A stretch of DNA of 64,000 nt from Sapria himalayana (GCA_029783825.1 JAREIK010000781.1:186001-250000), one strand, 5' to 3'. Shown: positions 10,601-24,282, counted from the first letter of the stretch. Numbers and translations: made by a program. The notes: generated by a model from the letters alone, not told the origin.

Positions 10601-12970
10601 ATTTCTCACATCCCAACTTATATCATTCACAACCCTATCAAGTAGTTATGATATTCTTTCTTAGTTGAGACATTATAAAACAAGTAGTGATAATCTTTAT
10701 ACATGATGATTCTACTATTGAGTTTATGGGCATTTTTTTATGTAACATTAACTTCATAGTTGTGATATTTTAGTAGAGTTATGGTCATACTAACTTTAAA
10801 GTATTATGATGGTTATGATCTTATTTTCACGTCTCAACAATCAAGTAGAGGTATTTCATGTTAGTGATAACCATGTAATTAATAGTGATATTTTTTAGCA
10901 TCATGACTTTATTGGTATAGAGCTAAAACATCAAGTATTTTTAGTCGCAACAATATTTTTAGTTACAATTTTGTATTTAAAAAAAATTATTTTAGTCATG
11001 TTATTTTCACCACCATAACTTTGTATTACAGAAAGAAAATACCCAAGTCACAGTCTTTACAAGAGTATGGTGGTTGTGTGTAAGTTATAAGACACATACG
11101 AGTGAAGGTACTTCGTATGTTGATGAAAACCATGCAAGTCATTTTCCCTTGCATGATTTTTATATGTGAGATTGGTAGAAAAAAGTATGTTAATTGGCAT
11201 GAGTATAGTGCTTATGAAATTGAAAATACAAATATATTTATTACCATATCATTTCATATCTTTAAGGGTATTAGAGGTAAGAGAATGAAAATATATACTC
11301 AAAATAATTATCAAGGAAATATGATGTATTACCTAAAATGAGTAGACATGCAAATAGCACATTAATGGAATAACATTTAGTTTCAGTGATAAAATATAAA
11401 TGACATAATTATGAGAAGATCATCCTTAGTAGTGATAGTTTTAGAATGATAGTTATCTTTTATGCCAATATGATACTGAGATATTTTCATATTGTTTATT
11501 ATTTCATTGAAAATTGAATACAACATTGCCCAATTACTATTTAACATTATCATGAACAATGAAGTCAACCAACTATTGAGGTTAAGTATCTTTTCAAAAT
11601 TTTGATTTATTTACTCAACTTGAGCATCATTTAGTTTAGTCGGTTAATGAACTACCTATATAATATTTGTGGGATCAACATCAAGACTTATTTTCACTTT
11701 ATTACTTATATTACCAATATATTTGTAGAACTCCATTTCACAAAAGTCAATCTTCCAATAAATTATTATGACTATATCATAAATGATTAGTTTTAGTATC
11801 ATAACAAAGTTATAATATAAATTGAAATTTTAATATAGCTAAATACATAAAACATAGCATTTCTTGGAGGCTACCCAATGTTTATATTTGTGCTAGTGCA
11901 CTATTTTTTTATAAATATTTCATGAAGTCAAGTACTTGTACATACACCAAAATAAAGTTACACTCTAAAACCTATCCATGACTTTTTTTTAAAACAAATT
12001 GAGTTATGATGGTCAAAGCCTATTGGAATTATAGTTTAAAAAAAATTCATGATTTTATGTAAAATCTTGGTTATTTTTTTAATTGATGATGACTAAAATC
12101 CTAACTCTGTAAAATGCCATAAATCTAAATATTTTTCCGAATGTTCCTCTACTCCTGCTCCTCCCGCTACTAATCAAAATAGTCACAACAATTATTTGTG
12201 ATTCAATGTCTCAATGAATAAATAAAATATTTTGTCTAAGCTTAGGATAAGAAGAGAGGAAGCTAAACTAAGTCATAAGACAAAAATGAAGTGATTTAAG
12301 GCAACTACAGCAAAAATTTTCTCACAAATCTTCGTGCTCGAACTTATATTTTTGATATAGAATGGGAGACGATAGATGGAATTTAGTAAAGAAAAAAAAA
12401 TTTGTAGATGAGTGAGGATTTGAGAGTTTATATTATCTTTCTAGCTAATAATTGAGAGGATGAATTATGATAAAAATATCTACATAGTCAAAAGCTCAAA
12501 TAGAATTATTACCATATCATTTTATATCTTTTATTACTATTGAGGTTGGAAAATAGAAATGCATACCCCAAGTAGTCATCAAGAATAATTGATATATTAC
12601 TTAAAAGGAGTAGAAATATAGATAACCTGCTAATAGAATAAGGGTAATTTCGGTGGTAAAATAGTGAATAAACAACCACAATGGGATAATCCTTAATAGT
12701 AACAGTTCAAGGATGCCAACTACCTTATATGCCAAGGGGACAAAGGGAAAATCTTTATCATCTTACCATTCCTAGAACAATCAAGCATAATATTGTCTTA
12801 ATAGTAAAAAAAAATTCATCATACATAAGAAATTAAATCAATATTAGATTCTCAGTATCAATATTGTCTATTGGACATATTCCTATGAGATTGCTATGAG
12901 ATTGCTGTTTGGACTTAAGTCTATCTCATTACTTGTACGAGCCATATACGTTTGGATTTCTATTGGACAT
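10600..12970. repeat. LTR-like pieces of the Athila-type family (two partial units)
   Basis: 11,220-11,480 and 12,510-12,760 are copies of each other and of 52,085-52,330. All three share the order 'ATATCATTT, CTCAAA(A)TAAT, gap, GTAGA, AATGGAATAA-like, GATAATCCTT, TATGCCAA'. 11,640-11,850 matches 50,490-50,720. The text resembles the flanks of the gag-protease element at 48-50 kb, so I read it as decayed LTR or leader sequence in at least two partial units. Exact ends are not fixed. Confidence 0.55.
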
Positions 12971-12979
12971 ATTCAATCA

Positions 12980-14385
12980 TTCAATAGACTTTTGAGCCAT
13001 GCTACAAATAACAAGTTTGGGTAGTGTAACAAAATATTAATAATATCTATGAAAACCACTCAGTTATTTTAAAAATTTTATTTCTAAATGAAAATATTAT
13101 AATTTTTAGACAATAATTAATCATGTATATTATGTGCGCCTAATTGTAATTTTTAGGATTTTTATCAAGTTGTTATCTGAATTATCCAATGAATTTTGAA
13201 TGGTATTATGAAATTGTTCTACAACACATTCTACCATCTAATTCTGCTTGTATTTCTTTTTTCCTAGCTTTTACAATAGAAAAATATATTTTAGTGGATA
13301 CACACTAATTCTTAATTCAATGAGTATCCATGTTAGGTAATTTTTGATCATAAATCACACATCAGAAGTGGAGAGTTTAGGTTTATAAATTATGTTTGAT
13401 CACCCATGCTTATGTCATCAACTATTTCTTGAAAGAACTTTTTGTCTATATCTATGTAACACATCCATGTTTTCCCACTTAGTTTTTAATTTATGTTTGA
13501 TATATACATTGCATGATTCATATACCCATGTTCTTCCTTTTCAAGTATGTTTTTCTTCATGCAACATTGTGGAAAATATTAATTTAGTTGGTGGGAGATG
13601 TTAATTTGTTTCCTTGTAGTTAAGTTTGTAATATAATTTTGAAAATGACAAAATAAAAAAATGAGACAAACAAGACAAAATAGAAAATGCAAAAAAATAA
13701 AAAATAAAAAGGTAAAAAAGAAAAAATGGAAATATATTTCATATTTGTTCTTTCCTCATTTTCATGGTCAACGGACTAATAAAATGTAAGTCATTGAGAT
13801 TAACTTCATTTTCCCCTTACTAAATTATTTTTGATAATTAATTTTTTACTATTAACTCGATTGGTATGTTAAAGAGCCTAGGTCATACTATTTTTATTTC
13901 TTTATTACTTTTGGTTTTTTGGAGACTTTAATCTCTTAAATAAGCTCAGGATATTATGAAAAATATGTTTAATATGAAGGAAATTCAAAAGGTTAGAAAT
14001 CAAGTGAAAATGTTCATAAATCCCTTCAAAATTATTAAGATGGGTAGATTTTGGGTTGCATGCAAATAAAAAATTAATGAAAGCTTTTGAAATACCATTT
14101 TAAAATTCTAAACACTACTATTAGACTAAACAAATATCGAAGTACATAAATAATTATGCAACACCTTGTGAAATTTTTAAAGTAGTAGCAGAACTATTCA
14201 ATAGTGAAATAAAAGTAACCTTGAAGATTTATGCAATTGTTGCAATATGGTGTCACCAAAAACTCTTGAATAGTGTCATGGAGATAGCTAATATAGCTAT
14301 GAATATTTATTTAAAGTGAATATGCATTTGTGAAAACTAGACAAATAAAAATTCTTTCAAGCCAGGGAGAAATTATTATGATCTA
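12980..14385 (+). repeat. Repeat family A, second copy
   Basis: Direct-orientation match to 6,360-7,770 over about 1.4 kb, including the purine-rich tract near 13,640-13,730 and the closing TTCTTTCAAGCCAGGGAGAAATTAT (TTCTTTCAGGCCAGGGGAGATTAT in the first copy). It carries many substitutions and small indels. Both copies lie beside LTR-like DNA. Confidence 0.75.
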
Positions 14386-14679
14386 GCCATATTTCCATTA
14401 ATTCTATTTGGTTCTCTTGCACATTATTTCTTCTCTGTCTCCATAAGAAGCACAAAAATTCTTTCTTCAAATATTAAGTTTTACTCTCTTCTGTTAGTTA
14501 TAGATTAAACTCAAATCTCTTTGCATTTGGTATTTCGATGACCTTTATCTAAAATTCTTTTTATATTGTCTCATTATCTGCTACACAATTCCTCGACTCC
14601 CATATGATAAACTTTTGTGATTTCTCATGTTCGAGTAATAGTACATTGTTGCAAAACTTTTGATGTTGGGTTTGAAAAT
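14386..14679. other. Short non-coding spacer
   Basis: AT-rich spacer between family A copy 2 and the gag relic. It may be the decayed continuation of the Athila-type element, but nothing specific is recognisable. Confidence 0.4.
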
Positions 14680-15450
14680 ATACCCACAATTCTACAGAAT
14701 GTTGGCCTTTTCTACTTATTAAATTAAGTAAAAATTGGATACTTCTTGTTTTTGCAAAGCTATTATTTCTCCTACACTAGGCTTTGTGTCATGTTGGGCT
14801 CCAAACTTGTTGAAAAACACATCAAACTTAACATCTATCTCTATTAGTATATCCAACTCCAATACTCCATCATGTTTCCTTCCATTTGCTTTTTCATTCC
14901 AAATTTGATAATTGTTCTTGTCAACCTTCTTCAAATAAAAAATGATCTTTCTCGGGTGACATGTTCATGATAGAACCACTCAAAGCTATATCAACTATAT
15001 ACCTCATCATGTAGTTCAATCCATTTTAGAATATATAGATTTGGAATCATTATTTGAATTTATGTTGTGAGTATCTGCTTAGTAGATTTTTGAATTGGTT
15101 TCAAAAATCATACAATATCATAACTTGTCTCAACTAGCTTATCTCTTCCCTTGAATGTGATGTAATTTGAGGAGGGGATAATTTGTTAAGAAATTTTTAT
15201 ATAAGTTCTTCTCAACTCTCAATGTTTCCTCTAAACCAGTATTATAACCAACTTATTATTTTATCTCTCAAGGAAAATAGGAAAGTCACAACTATATCAT
15301 ATCCTGGCTAATTCTATTCATTTTAATTGTGTCACATAATTTCAAGAAAATTATGACATAGTAAGTAGTAGTCAATTAATGGTGGCCTCCAATAATCTCT
15401 TAGCATCTAGCAAGGGATGATTTGTTAAACAACTTAATATATACCCCTTT
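14680..15450 (-). pseudogene. Athila-type Ty3/gypsy gag relic
   Basis: On the minus strand, near 15,300-15,240, the frame reads VTFLFSLRDKIISWL, which fits the plant gypsy gag signature (usually LFPFSLRDKAKxWL). Further on, near 14,930-14,880, comes KVDKNNYQIWNE, which fits the conserved 'NNYQW' block of Athila/Tat gags, followed by text matching the MYEVDA-type continuation. Gag normally forms the capsid of virus-like particles in the cytoplasm. The spacing of the two blocks is right for the family. Stops lie between them, so it is dead. LTR-like DNA lies about 1.5-2.2 kb upstream (16.9-17.7 kb), a spacing similar to the right-hand copy. Confidence 0.75.
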
Positions 15451-16899
15451 GGTTATTCACATTATAGCAATTATTGTTTATACTTGCTCTTTTAACTCTC
15501 TATCTCAATATATGCCTTCGCATTCTCTCAATTTATGGGTCTAAAGACTTTTAATCTATTTTAGATCTTTAATTCATAAATTATGTGGCTATAAAAATGA
15601 AAAAAAAAAATAAATACACAAACTCAAAAGAAATAATAAACAAAAATACTTATCCAACCTATTAGAAATAGAGCTATTTCTTTTTAATAATAGATATTTA
15701 TCTCAAGTTGACTTATCAAACTAACAATAATCCTCAACAATAATATCAAAATTTTATTATGACTATGTTATCGTGTCAAATCTTATTATTTAGAGCATGA
15801 CTCCAAAGATGCAGTTAATGATTGAATATGCCAAATAGAATTCTATTGATTATAATTCATACAAGTAATAAAGTGGATGTGAGTTTAGATATTGATCTCA
15901 CATGGATTGTATGAGCAATTTGACCAACTAAATATAAATTAATAACTATTTGCATTGAAAAGATAAACTTGGGTCTTGGATTAATACTTAGGCTCTATAG
16001 GCTTGGTTTACTTCTTTGTGTATGATGGATTATCTGTAATATTATCACAATGTCATACTTGATTGTTGAATTAAAGATATGATGGTTTTTTTATAATATT
16101 ATGACAATGTCATTTTTTACCCTTGACACACAATGTGGTAATCAACCATAGACTACCACTATCAGGGATGGTCTCTTTTTAGTTGTGTTTTTGATATTTT
16201 ACCACCAAAAATACACTTACTCAATTTTTGAGTCACCCATACTTATACATTTTTAGATAATACATCAACTACCATTGATGAATGCTTCTAGTATTTTTTA
16301 TTTTCCTACCTAAATTGTAAAGGAAGATGTAAAATAGTATGATAATAATTATCTTTGAGCTTTTAGTTTCTTAAGTACTATACTTGTATCAAATAATATA
16401 CAACTCCCTAATGATCTCACATATGAAAATCATTCAAGTAGAATGATAGCAAGGTCATCACCATTTTAAGAAGCATGTCCATTTGTATGTGTTCCGTGAC
16501 TTACCTTTCATTATCCAACACATATAATAATCAACTCCTACACTATGGTGAAACTTTAGATTAGACGTTCTATATAACCTCCACATTATTTGAAAGACAA
16601 TTCTTCTAAAATATACATAATGGAATGATATCATTTTGTTTGTGCTTTCGGCTTCGTGAGCATCATACTCACATTAATTATACTTACATAATTTAGGAAT
16701 TCCATATATAATTTCATCACACGAGGTAAGAATAAAAGGGTTATCACTTTCTTCGAATCCAATCTGAGTGTGTCTCATGAATTACTTATCACTATCTATC
16801 ATAACCAACACAAAAAATCTATTTCATATAAAACTCAAAATCTCTAATTCTAATTAACACACATATCCCTTAAATATTAAAAAAAATTAATAATTTCAT
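15451..16899. other. Probable decayed leader of the Athila-type element
   Basis: No coding frame was recognised. By position it lies between the gag relic and the LTR-like repeat in the minus-strand element, like 50.0-50.45 kb in the right-hand copy, but it is longer. The assignment rests on position only. Confidence 0.35.
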
Positions 16900-17720
16900 A
16901 ATTAAACATTATAAGTACACAATCAACATATAGATATACACAAACCAACTATAGATCCCAAATTTGCTAAGTATTGGAGAAGATTTCACATGAAAGAATT
17001 GGAGCATCATCTCATCAAATCAATGATTCACAATGACACTTAGCATGAGGGTCTAATTCTTAATTCCAGATCTCAATCTATTCTTACTTCTGTTCAGCTT
17101 GAATTTACCCCTAATTGATGGTTAGAATTTTGTCCTTCTTTGTGTGCAAGTTCTTGACCTCAATTTCTAAATCACTCCGCTCTTTTTTTGAAACCCCATA
17201 TATCCTCTTTTATATCGTTGAGGTTTCCTCGGTCATTTTTTTGATCTTCAAGTTGAAAGTCATTAATTTATATTTAGTTCATAACTCTAAATGTTTTTTT
17301 ATTTCCTATTTAGAGTACAAAGCCTTCATGGTAAAGAATGACCAAGATTGAAGGAATTTTGCTATGGAGCACATAGTTATTGCATTAAGAATGTCATGAT
17401 CAAAGTGATTTCTCTCTGGAACATAAAATCATGATTATTAAAATGCTCACAACTAAGGGAATTCCTCTATGAGCACATGATCATAGTAGCAAGAATGTAC
17501 AGATCGAGGTAATTCCTCTCTAAAATATAAAATCACATGGATAAAAAATATTGCTACCAAGGGAATTTCTCTCTAGAACAAAGTAATGACATAAAAGTTT
17601 TTTATGACTAATAATTAATTGGTGATCAATAATTTTGGCTCTGTAATGAATTTATCATGAAACTAGAAAATACCACCTAGTACCAATTTAGCACTTGGTA
17701 TTAGGAGTAATGTGGTCATG
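16900..17720 (-). repeat. LTR-like repeat with 53-bp internal units
   Basis: It matches 50,950-51,600 in the same orientation, with units built on 'AAGAATGT.ATGATC.A..G.AATT.CTCTCT..AACATAAAATCATG'. Four such units start near 17,400, 17,455, 17,507 and 17,560, a period of about 53 bp. The right-hand copy has the same kind of units at 51,250-51,500. It sits upstream of an Athila-type gag relic on the minus strand. Confidence 0.6.
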
Positions 17721-17999
17721 AAACTAATAAACATGTAACCAAATAAGATAATAAACATGTAAACTGAAGTTATTGAAACTAATTACTATAGACTTTGCAA
17801 CAAACTCATTTTTTCTCCAAGGAAAGTAAGCAATCTAGCTACACATCATTTGGATTGTTATCTATGAAGCATTAGAAAGAGGCATTGTGGGGAGATATAA
17901 AAGTGTTGAATGAAATAATATTCTACAATTTAGATATTTAATTCTTATTTTATGGTAAAAGTTCAATCCAAATGTGTTTATAGTTCATTCACTAAAAAA

Positions 18000-18880
18000 C
18001 AAAAACAAGAATTCACCAAACAACCCAAGAGTTCTATAATGATAATTTTCTTGGGTTGTTTGCAAGGTATTGCAAACCACTAAATTGTTCAACCTTAGTT
18101 TTTGCATATATAGTGTGGTTACTATAGTTTTCACAAGATGTTGAAAAAATTCACATTGTAGATTCTTGTGATAACATTACTAGACACACCTTGCAAGCTT
18201 TCAAAAGTCCTCATTAGAGCTTTTTCTTTTCCTTATTTTCAATTATTCTATATTTTTTCCAATATCATCCTCAATCATTTGAACTTTTTGAGGAGCTACA
18301 AACTCTATAAATAAAAATATTATAATCTAGTGTATATAGCATGCTAATTGAGTTAATTATGAAAAATTAGTAAAAATTGTAGAAAGAAAATAACCTCATA
18401 AATTTGTATGTTTTAGTTATTAATTAGTTTATGCAACCATACATTCCTCTTCCATAGCAATGAAAAATAAAACATCAACAATTAAATTTGTCATTTTTTC
18501 TTATTTTTTATTAATGTTTTTTCATTGTTTTCTAAACTTAAAACATAAACTTAACAATAAGAAAATAAAATATATCATGTTAATAACACATAATAACATA
18601 ATGACCATCTTTCCATATCCTCTAATTAACATGATCAATATTGTCCTCAATATTGTATGAACAAACATCATTATGAAAGAAACATAAAAAAAATTAGTTC
18701 ATGTCTGGCTTGCATCAAATTGACACAATTAACTAGGTAGAGCCACATATGTGGGCCCCATAGGTTCTACACCTCTAACGGAAAAAGTATTCATCATAGT
18801 AGATATTCTCTTCATGCTCTGGTAGGGTTGGAAAACCATAAAATTCTAAAATAGTTCATAACAATATTAGAAAAATATTA
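18000..18880 (-). repeat. Repeat family A, inverted partial copy
   Basis: Read in reverse, it matches about 5,150-6,060 (GTTGGAAAACCATA versus TATGATTTTCCAAC, AGCATGCTAA, and AAATGATTTAGGAATGAT-type words). At one end it has a perfect 14-bp inverted repeat with an 18-base loop (18,017-18,030 and 18,049-18,062). It lacks the purine minisatellite of the first copy. Confidence 0.65.
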
Positions 18881-20175
18881 GGATATTTAAGTGCTAGTTA
18901 CAGATTCTACACATGAAACTTTTTCTCAAACACTCCAAAGATAACAAAAACTAATATAACAATAGAAATATTATAATTAAGGCCCATATAATATAAATTA
19001 GATTAATTATAAATAATTACAATCAAAAGTGATCAAGTCAAACAAAAATTACCTGGTATATATGTTTTCTAAGTTGTATTATTCTACCCAACTTACCTAA
19101 TAGTAGTCCCTCATCAATGGAAAAGTAAGGATAAATTAATAACGAACAGTATTTCTATTTTTTTTATCTTTTCAAACTTATAACATAAAATAAATAAATA
19201 GATCACACCCATCACATAGACATATCATACAAAACCAACAACTGCAATAATGAGTCATTGAGTTATTAGGGCATAGTGAACTGAATCATGAGAATTAGTT
19301 TCACTTTTTTATTTTATTATAATTCTTAATGGGCTCATCTTCATTCATTTTACTTCTCAAGGATCCTCTTTTTATGATTCAATCAACAAAACACTTATTA
19401 TCTCACTTCTTCAAAGATCTTTTTTTTTTGATTGATAATTTAGTTTGAATGGTATCACATAAAAAATTTGCAATTTGGGTACCCCATGTTAGAACATGTA
19501 CTCCATTTGTTGGGCAGTTAGAACTAGATTTTACATTAGCTATTCATGTTTTAAAGTCCTCTTTTTTATTTAATGATCTAGTTTCTCCAAGTTTGTAAGG
19601 TACTATGAACTACACTTGTTAACTCTGCTAGTCTCAATTTTCAAGCTCATTATCTTCCTAAGTCCTAACAATATAAATTTTACTGCTTGAAGTAGAGGTT
19701 GGCAAGTTTGGCGAGGAAGTGCTCCAAATTGTTGATTTTTTTGGGCATTTATAGACTATCAATACCCCCCTTGAATAAATTTTCAATGTTTTCTATATTC
19801 TAACTAGACTAAATGTTGATAGTTTTTTTCTTCTCAAGAAAGTCAACCATTCTTTATTTAAGTTAACGACCTATTGATTTATTGTTTAATTATCTTTGAA
19901 GTAAAAAGTATTATGAAGTACATAAGTGAAGAATACTAAGAATACAGAGTAGAAGATGAGAAATTCCATTAAGAATAAAAAGACACCCAGCAAAAATAAA
20001 ATAAAATGAATCAAGTACCTAGTAATTACAAGATCATGGCTTATATACACAAACTTATAATCTATGAAAAAAATAAAAAAAAATCTGTTAGAATGGTTTG
20101 ATGGTATACAGACGCACTCATTTAAGCAATGAATATGGTTCAATCCTTCTGATGAAAAGAGTACTTAGCTTTTAA
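18881..20175. other. AT-rich non-coding DNA, possibly copia 3' LTR in part
   Basis: No gene was recognised. The part nearest 20,175 lies immediately downstream of the copia RNase H relic on the minus strand and could be its 3' LTR, but there is no second LTR to test this. Confidence 0.4.
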
Positions 20176-20179
20176 TATT

Positions 20180-21260
20180 TCAAGTTTAGTTTATTTTGCC
20201 AAAAGGCCCTTTGCCCACATTCTTCATCATTTTGTGAAATAAGTGATAGTTCTAGCATCTTTCGAAATTATATATGCTTGTCTTTTGGTAATGATTTTGC
20301 GAATATATATGCTGCTTGTTCTTCAGACCTACAAAACACAAGACTTCACATCATTATTTTTTAAGGCATCTTTAATGAAATGATATTCTAAACCAATATG
20401 CTTGGTTTTATCATACAACACATCTTTAGCTATAAAAATAGTAGATTGGTTGTCACATAAAATAATGATAGATTTTTATACTATTTTATTCAGGTCAGTA
20501 ATCAGTTAATAAGTTTCATAACCATAGAGCATGTCAAGTGGCTAATGAAGCTGAAACATATTCATCTTCAGTAGTAGACACTGCAATAGTAAATTGTTTA
20601 TTAGATAACAAGAAACTATTATACTTCCTTAGGAAAATGACTATCCATATGTCTTTTAGTCTTTTAGATAACCTCTCCAGACACAATCACATTATCCTAG
20701 TATTTTTGTATTTTAAATTTTGGAATATTTTAATCCAAGATATAGAGTTCCTTTAAGGTATCTCAGTATCCTTTGTGTAGCACCAAAATATAGGTGATTT
20801 TGTGAATGCATAAATCTAGATAGTAAATTTATTACATAGACAATGTCTGGTCAAGAAGTTGAGGCATCAAGCATACATTAAGCTTCCTATAAGGCTTTTG
20901 TAAAAATTTTTATCAACTAGTCTACCTTAAGTAGAAGATAGTTTCTGTTTGATTGTAAGGGGAGTGGACATAGGTTTATAGTCTTTTAGTCCATACTTTC
21001 TTAAAATAGAGTGTATATATTTGAATTGGTTTATAATCACTCTATTAGGGTCTTGCAGTAATTCTAATCATAAGAAATGATAAAGAGATCTCATGTCTGA
21101 CATCTCATATCTTTCCAACATATCTTTTCTAAAGGAGTCTATCATTTTAGTCCTATTACTATTAAATATAATAGCATCAATATAAATTGGCACTAATTTT
21201 AGAATTGTGAGTTTTCTTTATGTATAATGAGGGATGATTTATACTTTTGTTGAATCCTTT
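20180..21260 (-). pseudogene. Ty1/copia reverse transcriptase end and RNase H relic
   Basis: On the minus strand the frame passes from the RT C-terminus (KDMLERYEMSDMRSLYHFL near 21,110, then KPMSTPL near 20,970) through VDKNFYKSLIGSLMY (about 20,900) to the RNase H block IILCDNQSTIFIAKDVLYD (about 20,440) and TKHIGLEYHFIKD. RNase H removes element RNA after cDNA synthesis. The 20,530-20,760 stretch is open in the plus direction but is only the antisense shadow of this relic. Gag, protease and integrase are missing, so this is a truncated fragment. Confidence 0.9.
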
Positions 21261-24053
21261 GTTCAATAGCTTTGCTAACATATATATATATTTTTATAAA
21301 AACAATCATAAACTACTTTAATCTACTATATGATTTATTTGGTAATATCAAATATTTGTATAAATACATTATTTTGAAGCTTTGTTTTGAATGCTATGTT
21401 TTTGAATAAGTGTTGCTTATATTTTGTTTGTATTTATCATATTTCTATGTATTTAACTTAAACATCTACACAAGTGTAGATGTCTTTGCTAATCTCTATA
21501 TGGAACTTCATATATCCATTGGATTAAATATCTTTTTTTTATTTTTGTGCTATATTAAACTATCAATGCAATGCCTTTTAAATTTTAGTAAATTCTTGCG
21601 ATACATTATGATGTCACTAAAATATCCATGCTTCCTTGTCTGCGATATAGTGTGATGTCACTTTATTAATATTAAAAACATATATAAATGATAATTAATT
21701 ATGGTGAGAAAGTGAGAGATCATATTCCTTGGTAGGATGTAATACGTTCAAATGATTCTAGCACATTACATTATCATGGCTAGACCAAAATGTAAGGAAT
21801 TTAATCGTGTTGGTGGGAATTCATAGTTATTTTTATGCCAACCATAGATATTAGGATGACAACTTATCTTGCCTTTATAAAAATTTGATAGACTTGTGCT
21901 AATGTATGCTATTTACCTATCTCATTACAAGTAGTTAGTAAATTGAAAAATGTCTATTTGATGTCTTAAGATTGAATGGATGTGAATTTCTCGGGTATAC
22001 TTTAAAAAATCTTATTATTCATGATATTTGTTTTTATGTTTTTTGTGGGGCAAGGTGATAATGATACTATTTTATTTATATGTTGGGTAAATACCAAAGG
22101 CCTATGATTTGAGAATGGCATCTTCCTTCACTCATAAATAGCCCCCCTGCCCTTGACAATTATGCTTCTTGCTTACTCTTATTCCCAAGTTAGAAAGATC
22201 CAATTGCTTACTGTAAAATATTATGCACTTGTTAACCAGTGAAATGAAATAGTGAGATTTTTTTTTATTCTAAACTTCTCCTTAGCTTAGTTCACCTAAC
22301 AAGGAAAGAAGTGGATCCATGCAAGTCCAATAATGAGCATAAACATAGGTTATGGGGTGTGATCTTTGGAATGTTCTAAGCCCTTAACCTTAGAAACTAG
22401 ACCAAAGCTAAGCTTATAGGTGCCAAGCCCTTCACTTCAAGCTTAAACCTCAATCTATGATTGATTTACTTTATTGGTATAATGAGTTTAAGAGGCTAAC
22501 TAATAGATAGCTACATGTCTTAGCAAGCATGGAATCACTATCAACTTGGCATAAATATGACTACACTTTGCTCTTTTTCACCATCACTAATCTATAGTCT
22601 ATGAAAGAAGATTGTATTTTTGATTACTTTCAGCCTAACCAAGATTTACTTATTTAGTCAGGACTTGCTTCTTAGTTTGTAGTGGATCAAGTAGACTAGC
22701 TTTCTTGTAGTAGAACACAAGGAACGTCAAAAAGGGCGTGCCTTTATATGTACATTTTTTATGAGTAATATTGAATTTATTATGTAATAGATTCTCACCA
22801 TCTTAAGATTTAAATTATATAATTGTTCTCAAGTGATTCGACCTTAATTCATTTTGTTAGGACTTTTATTTATGTCATTTCTTTCCTTTGCATTGTGAGG
22901 AATCAAATCAACTTCTTACACTTGCATGGAATCTAAGATAGTAGCTATTGGTAGCCTTTATTGGCATGAGCAATAGCAGCTTGCTTTGATTAAATGGGGA
23001 TCTTATTCATGAAGGATGAAAGATACTTAGGTGTGGCTTTGGCTTCGACTATCTCATTCATTTTTTTTTGATTAGTAAGTAGCCCTTTTTAGGTTAGTTG
23101 AAAGACCGGGGAGCTCTTTAAAAAAAGATGGCATACATGTTGGTAAGGAAAAGGAAGGAAATATGGCATAAGTAGAAACAACAAAACATACTAATATGGG
23201 TGCAATATCTAATTAGATTTTTGGCAAGTTTCATGCTTTGCTAATTCAGTCTTTATGTTGGCTTTTCTTAGGCCATCAATGAGATGATGATGACTTGAAA
23301 GAGATAGAAATAAAACCAAATTATCAAATCATGGGGTGTAAACTGTTGAATAAGTTGTGGGTCTTGTAGTAAATGATACATCTTTTGAACCACAATAAAT
23401 GGCTCTTCTTTTTCAATGCAACCAAAGGACTCTTAATATGCTGACACTACTACATGTTCAATAAAAGGATGTTTGGTTTATGTTATGGCTTTCTTATATC
23501 AACACACAAAGAAATTCAATAATAGATATTTGAATTTAATCAAGGAAAAATAAAAACCACATCGAGTAGGGCGTGTCCTAAAATTTTCTTTATAGAGCTT
23601 CTCTATCAAGAACTACTTGTTAGTGACTAAGGAATAATAGGTTCCACATAAACTATAGTTCATGGTGGCTAGTACTTTCAAACTTGCCTTTAATCTATAG
23701 ACACTAGGTCACACAATTGAATAGTTATGTGTTTGGGCAATAGCCACTCCTCTCTGGTTACAACTTTGCCTGAAGCCTATGCTTTCTATTCATTTCTATT
23801 TATTGGTTCTCCAATTGATTTCTAGCCCCCACGTCACACCTCAAAGCTTTGGAATGATAGTTTTACTTATTTCTCATAGTCATTGACATTGAACTTGCCC
23901 TTTCAAAGAGTCTATTGGATAGAAGGAGAAAATATTTGCATATTGAGTGTTTAATTTTCCTATTGTTGTTCAATAGTAGCTAGGTATTCTCCTCGGCTAG
24001 GTTAAATAGTCTCAGAGTCTGGCTTTGATTGCCTCGAAGGAATGTAGAGATTT
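21261..24053. other. Unidentified non-coding DNA, slightly less AT-rich after 22 kb
   Basis: No coding homology was recognised on either strand. From about 22,250 to 24,050 base composition is more balanced and mid-length words repeat, for example 'AGGGCGTG' near 22,732 and 23,569. This could be decayed LTR retrotransposon DNA, but I could not place it. The 5' target duplication of copia-1 (CTTAT) lies at 24,054-24,058. Confidence 0.45.
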
Positions 24054-24058
24054 CTTAT

Positions 24059-24282
24059 TGTTATTTATGGGGTTAGGAGAAAATCACCTAGTCCACATCA
24101 AAATTTTTTTTGGGGATTTTCAAATTTTTTCTATAAAAGGAGTTTTTTCATTCCTTTGAGATTTATTTGCATATATTTCTAATTTCTAATTTTCTTTTGA
24201 TTATATTTTATTTAATGATGTAATTTATTGCCTTAGCATTGAATATTTTATCTTTCTAATTTCTAATTTCTAATTCCTTTGT
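24059..24282 (+). repeat. Copia-1 5' LTR (3' end rearranged)
   Basis: It matches the 3' LTR for about 190 bp, from TGTTATTTATGGGG to TTATTGCCTTAG. After that it loses the AAATTATTACGTG segment and instead has a tandem TTTCTAATTTCTAATTTCTAATT stretch. A weak primer-binding-like GGTAATAAGAGCC follows at about 24,290. A deletion probably removed the LTR end and the primer site. Confidence 0.85.

Noticed and set aside
20538..20756. Plus-strand 72-codon frame
   Set aside because: Antisense shadow of the copia RNase H relic.
22700..23600. Possible gypsy RNase H or integrase text on the minus strand
   Set aside because: Only isolated residues fitted; no motif order could be established.
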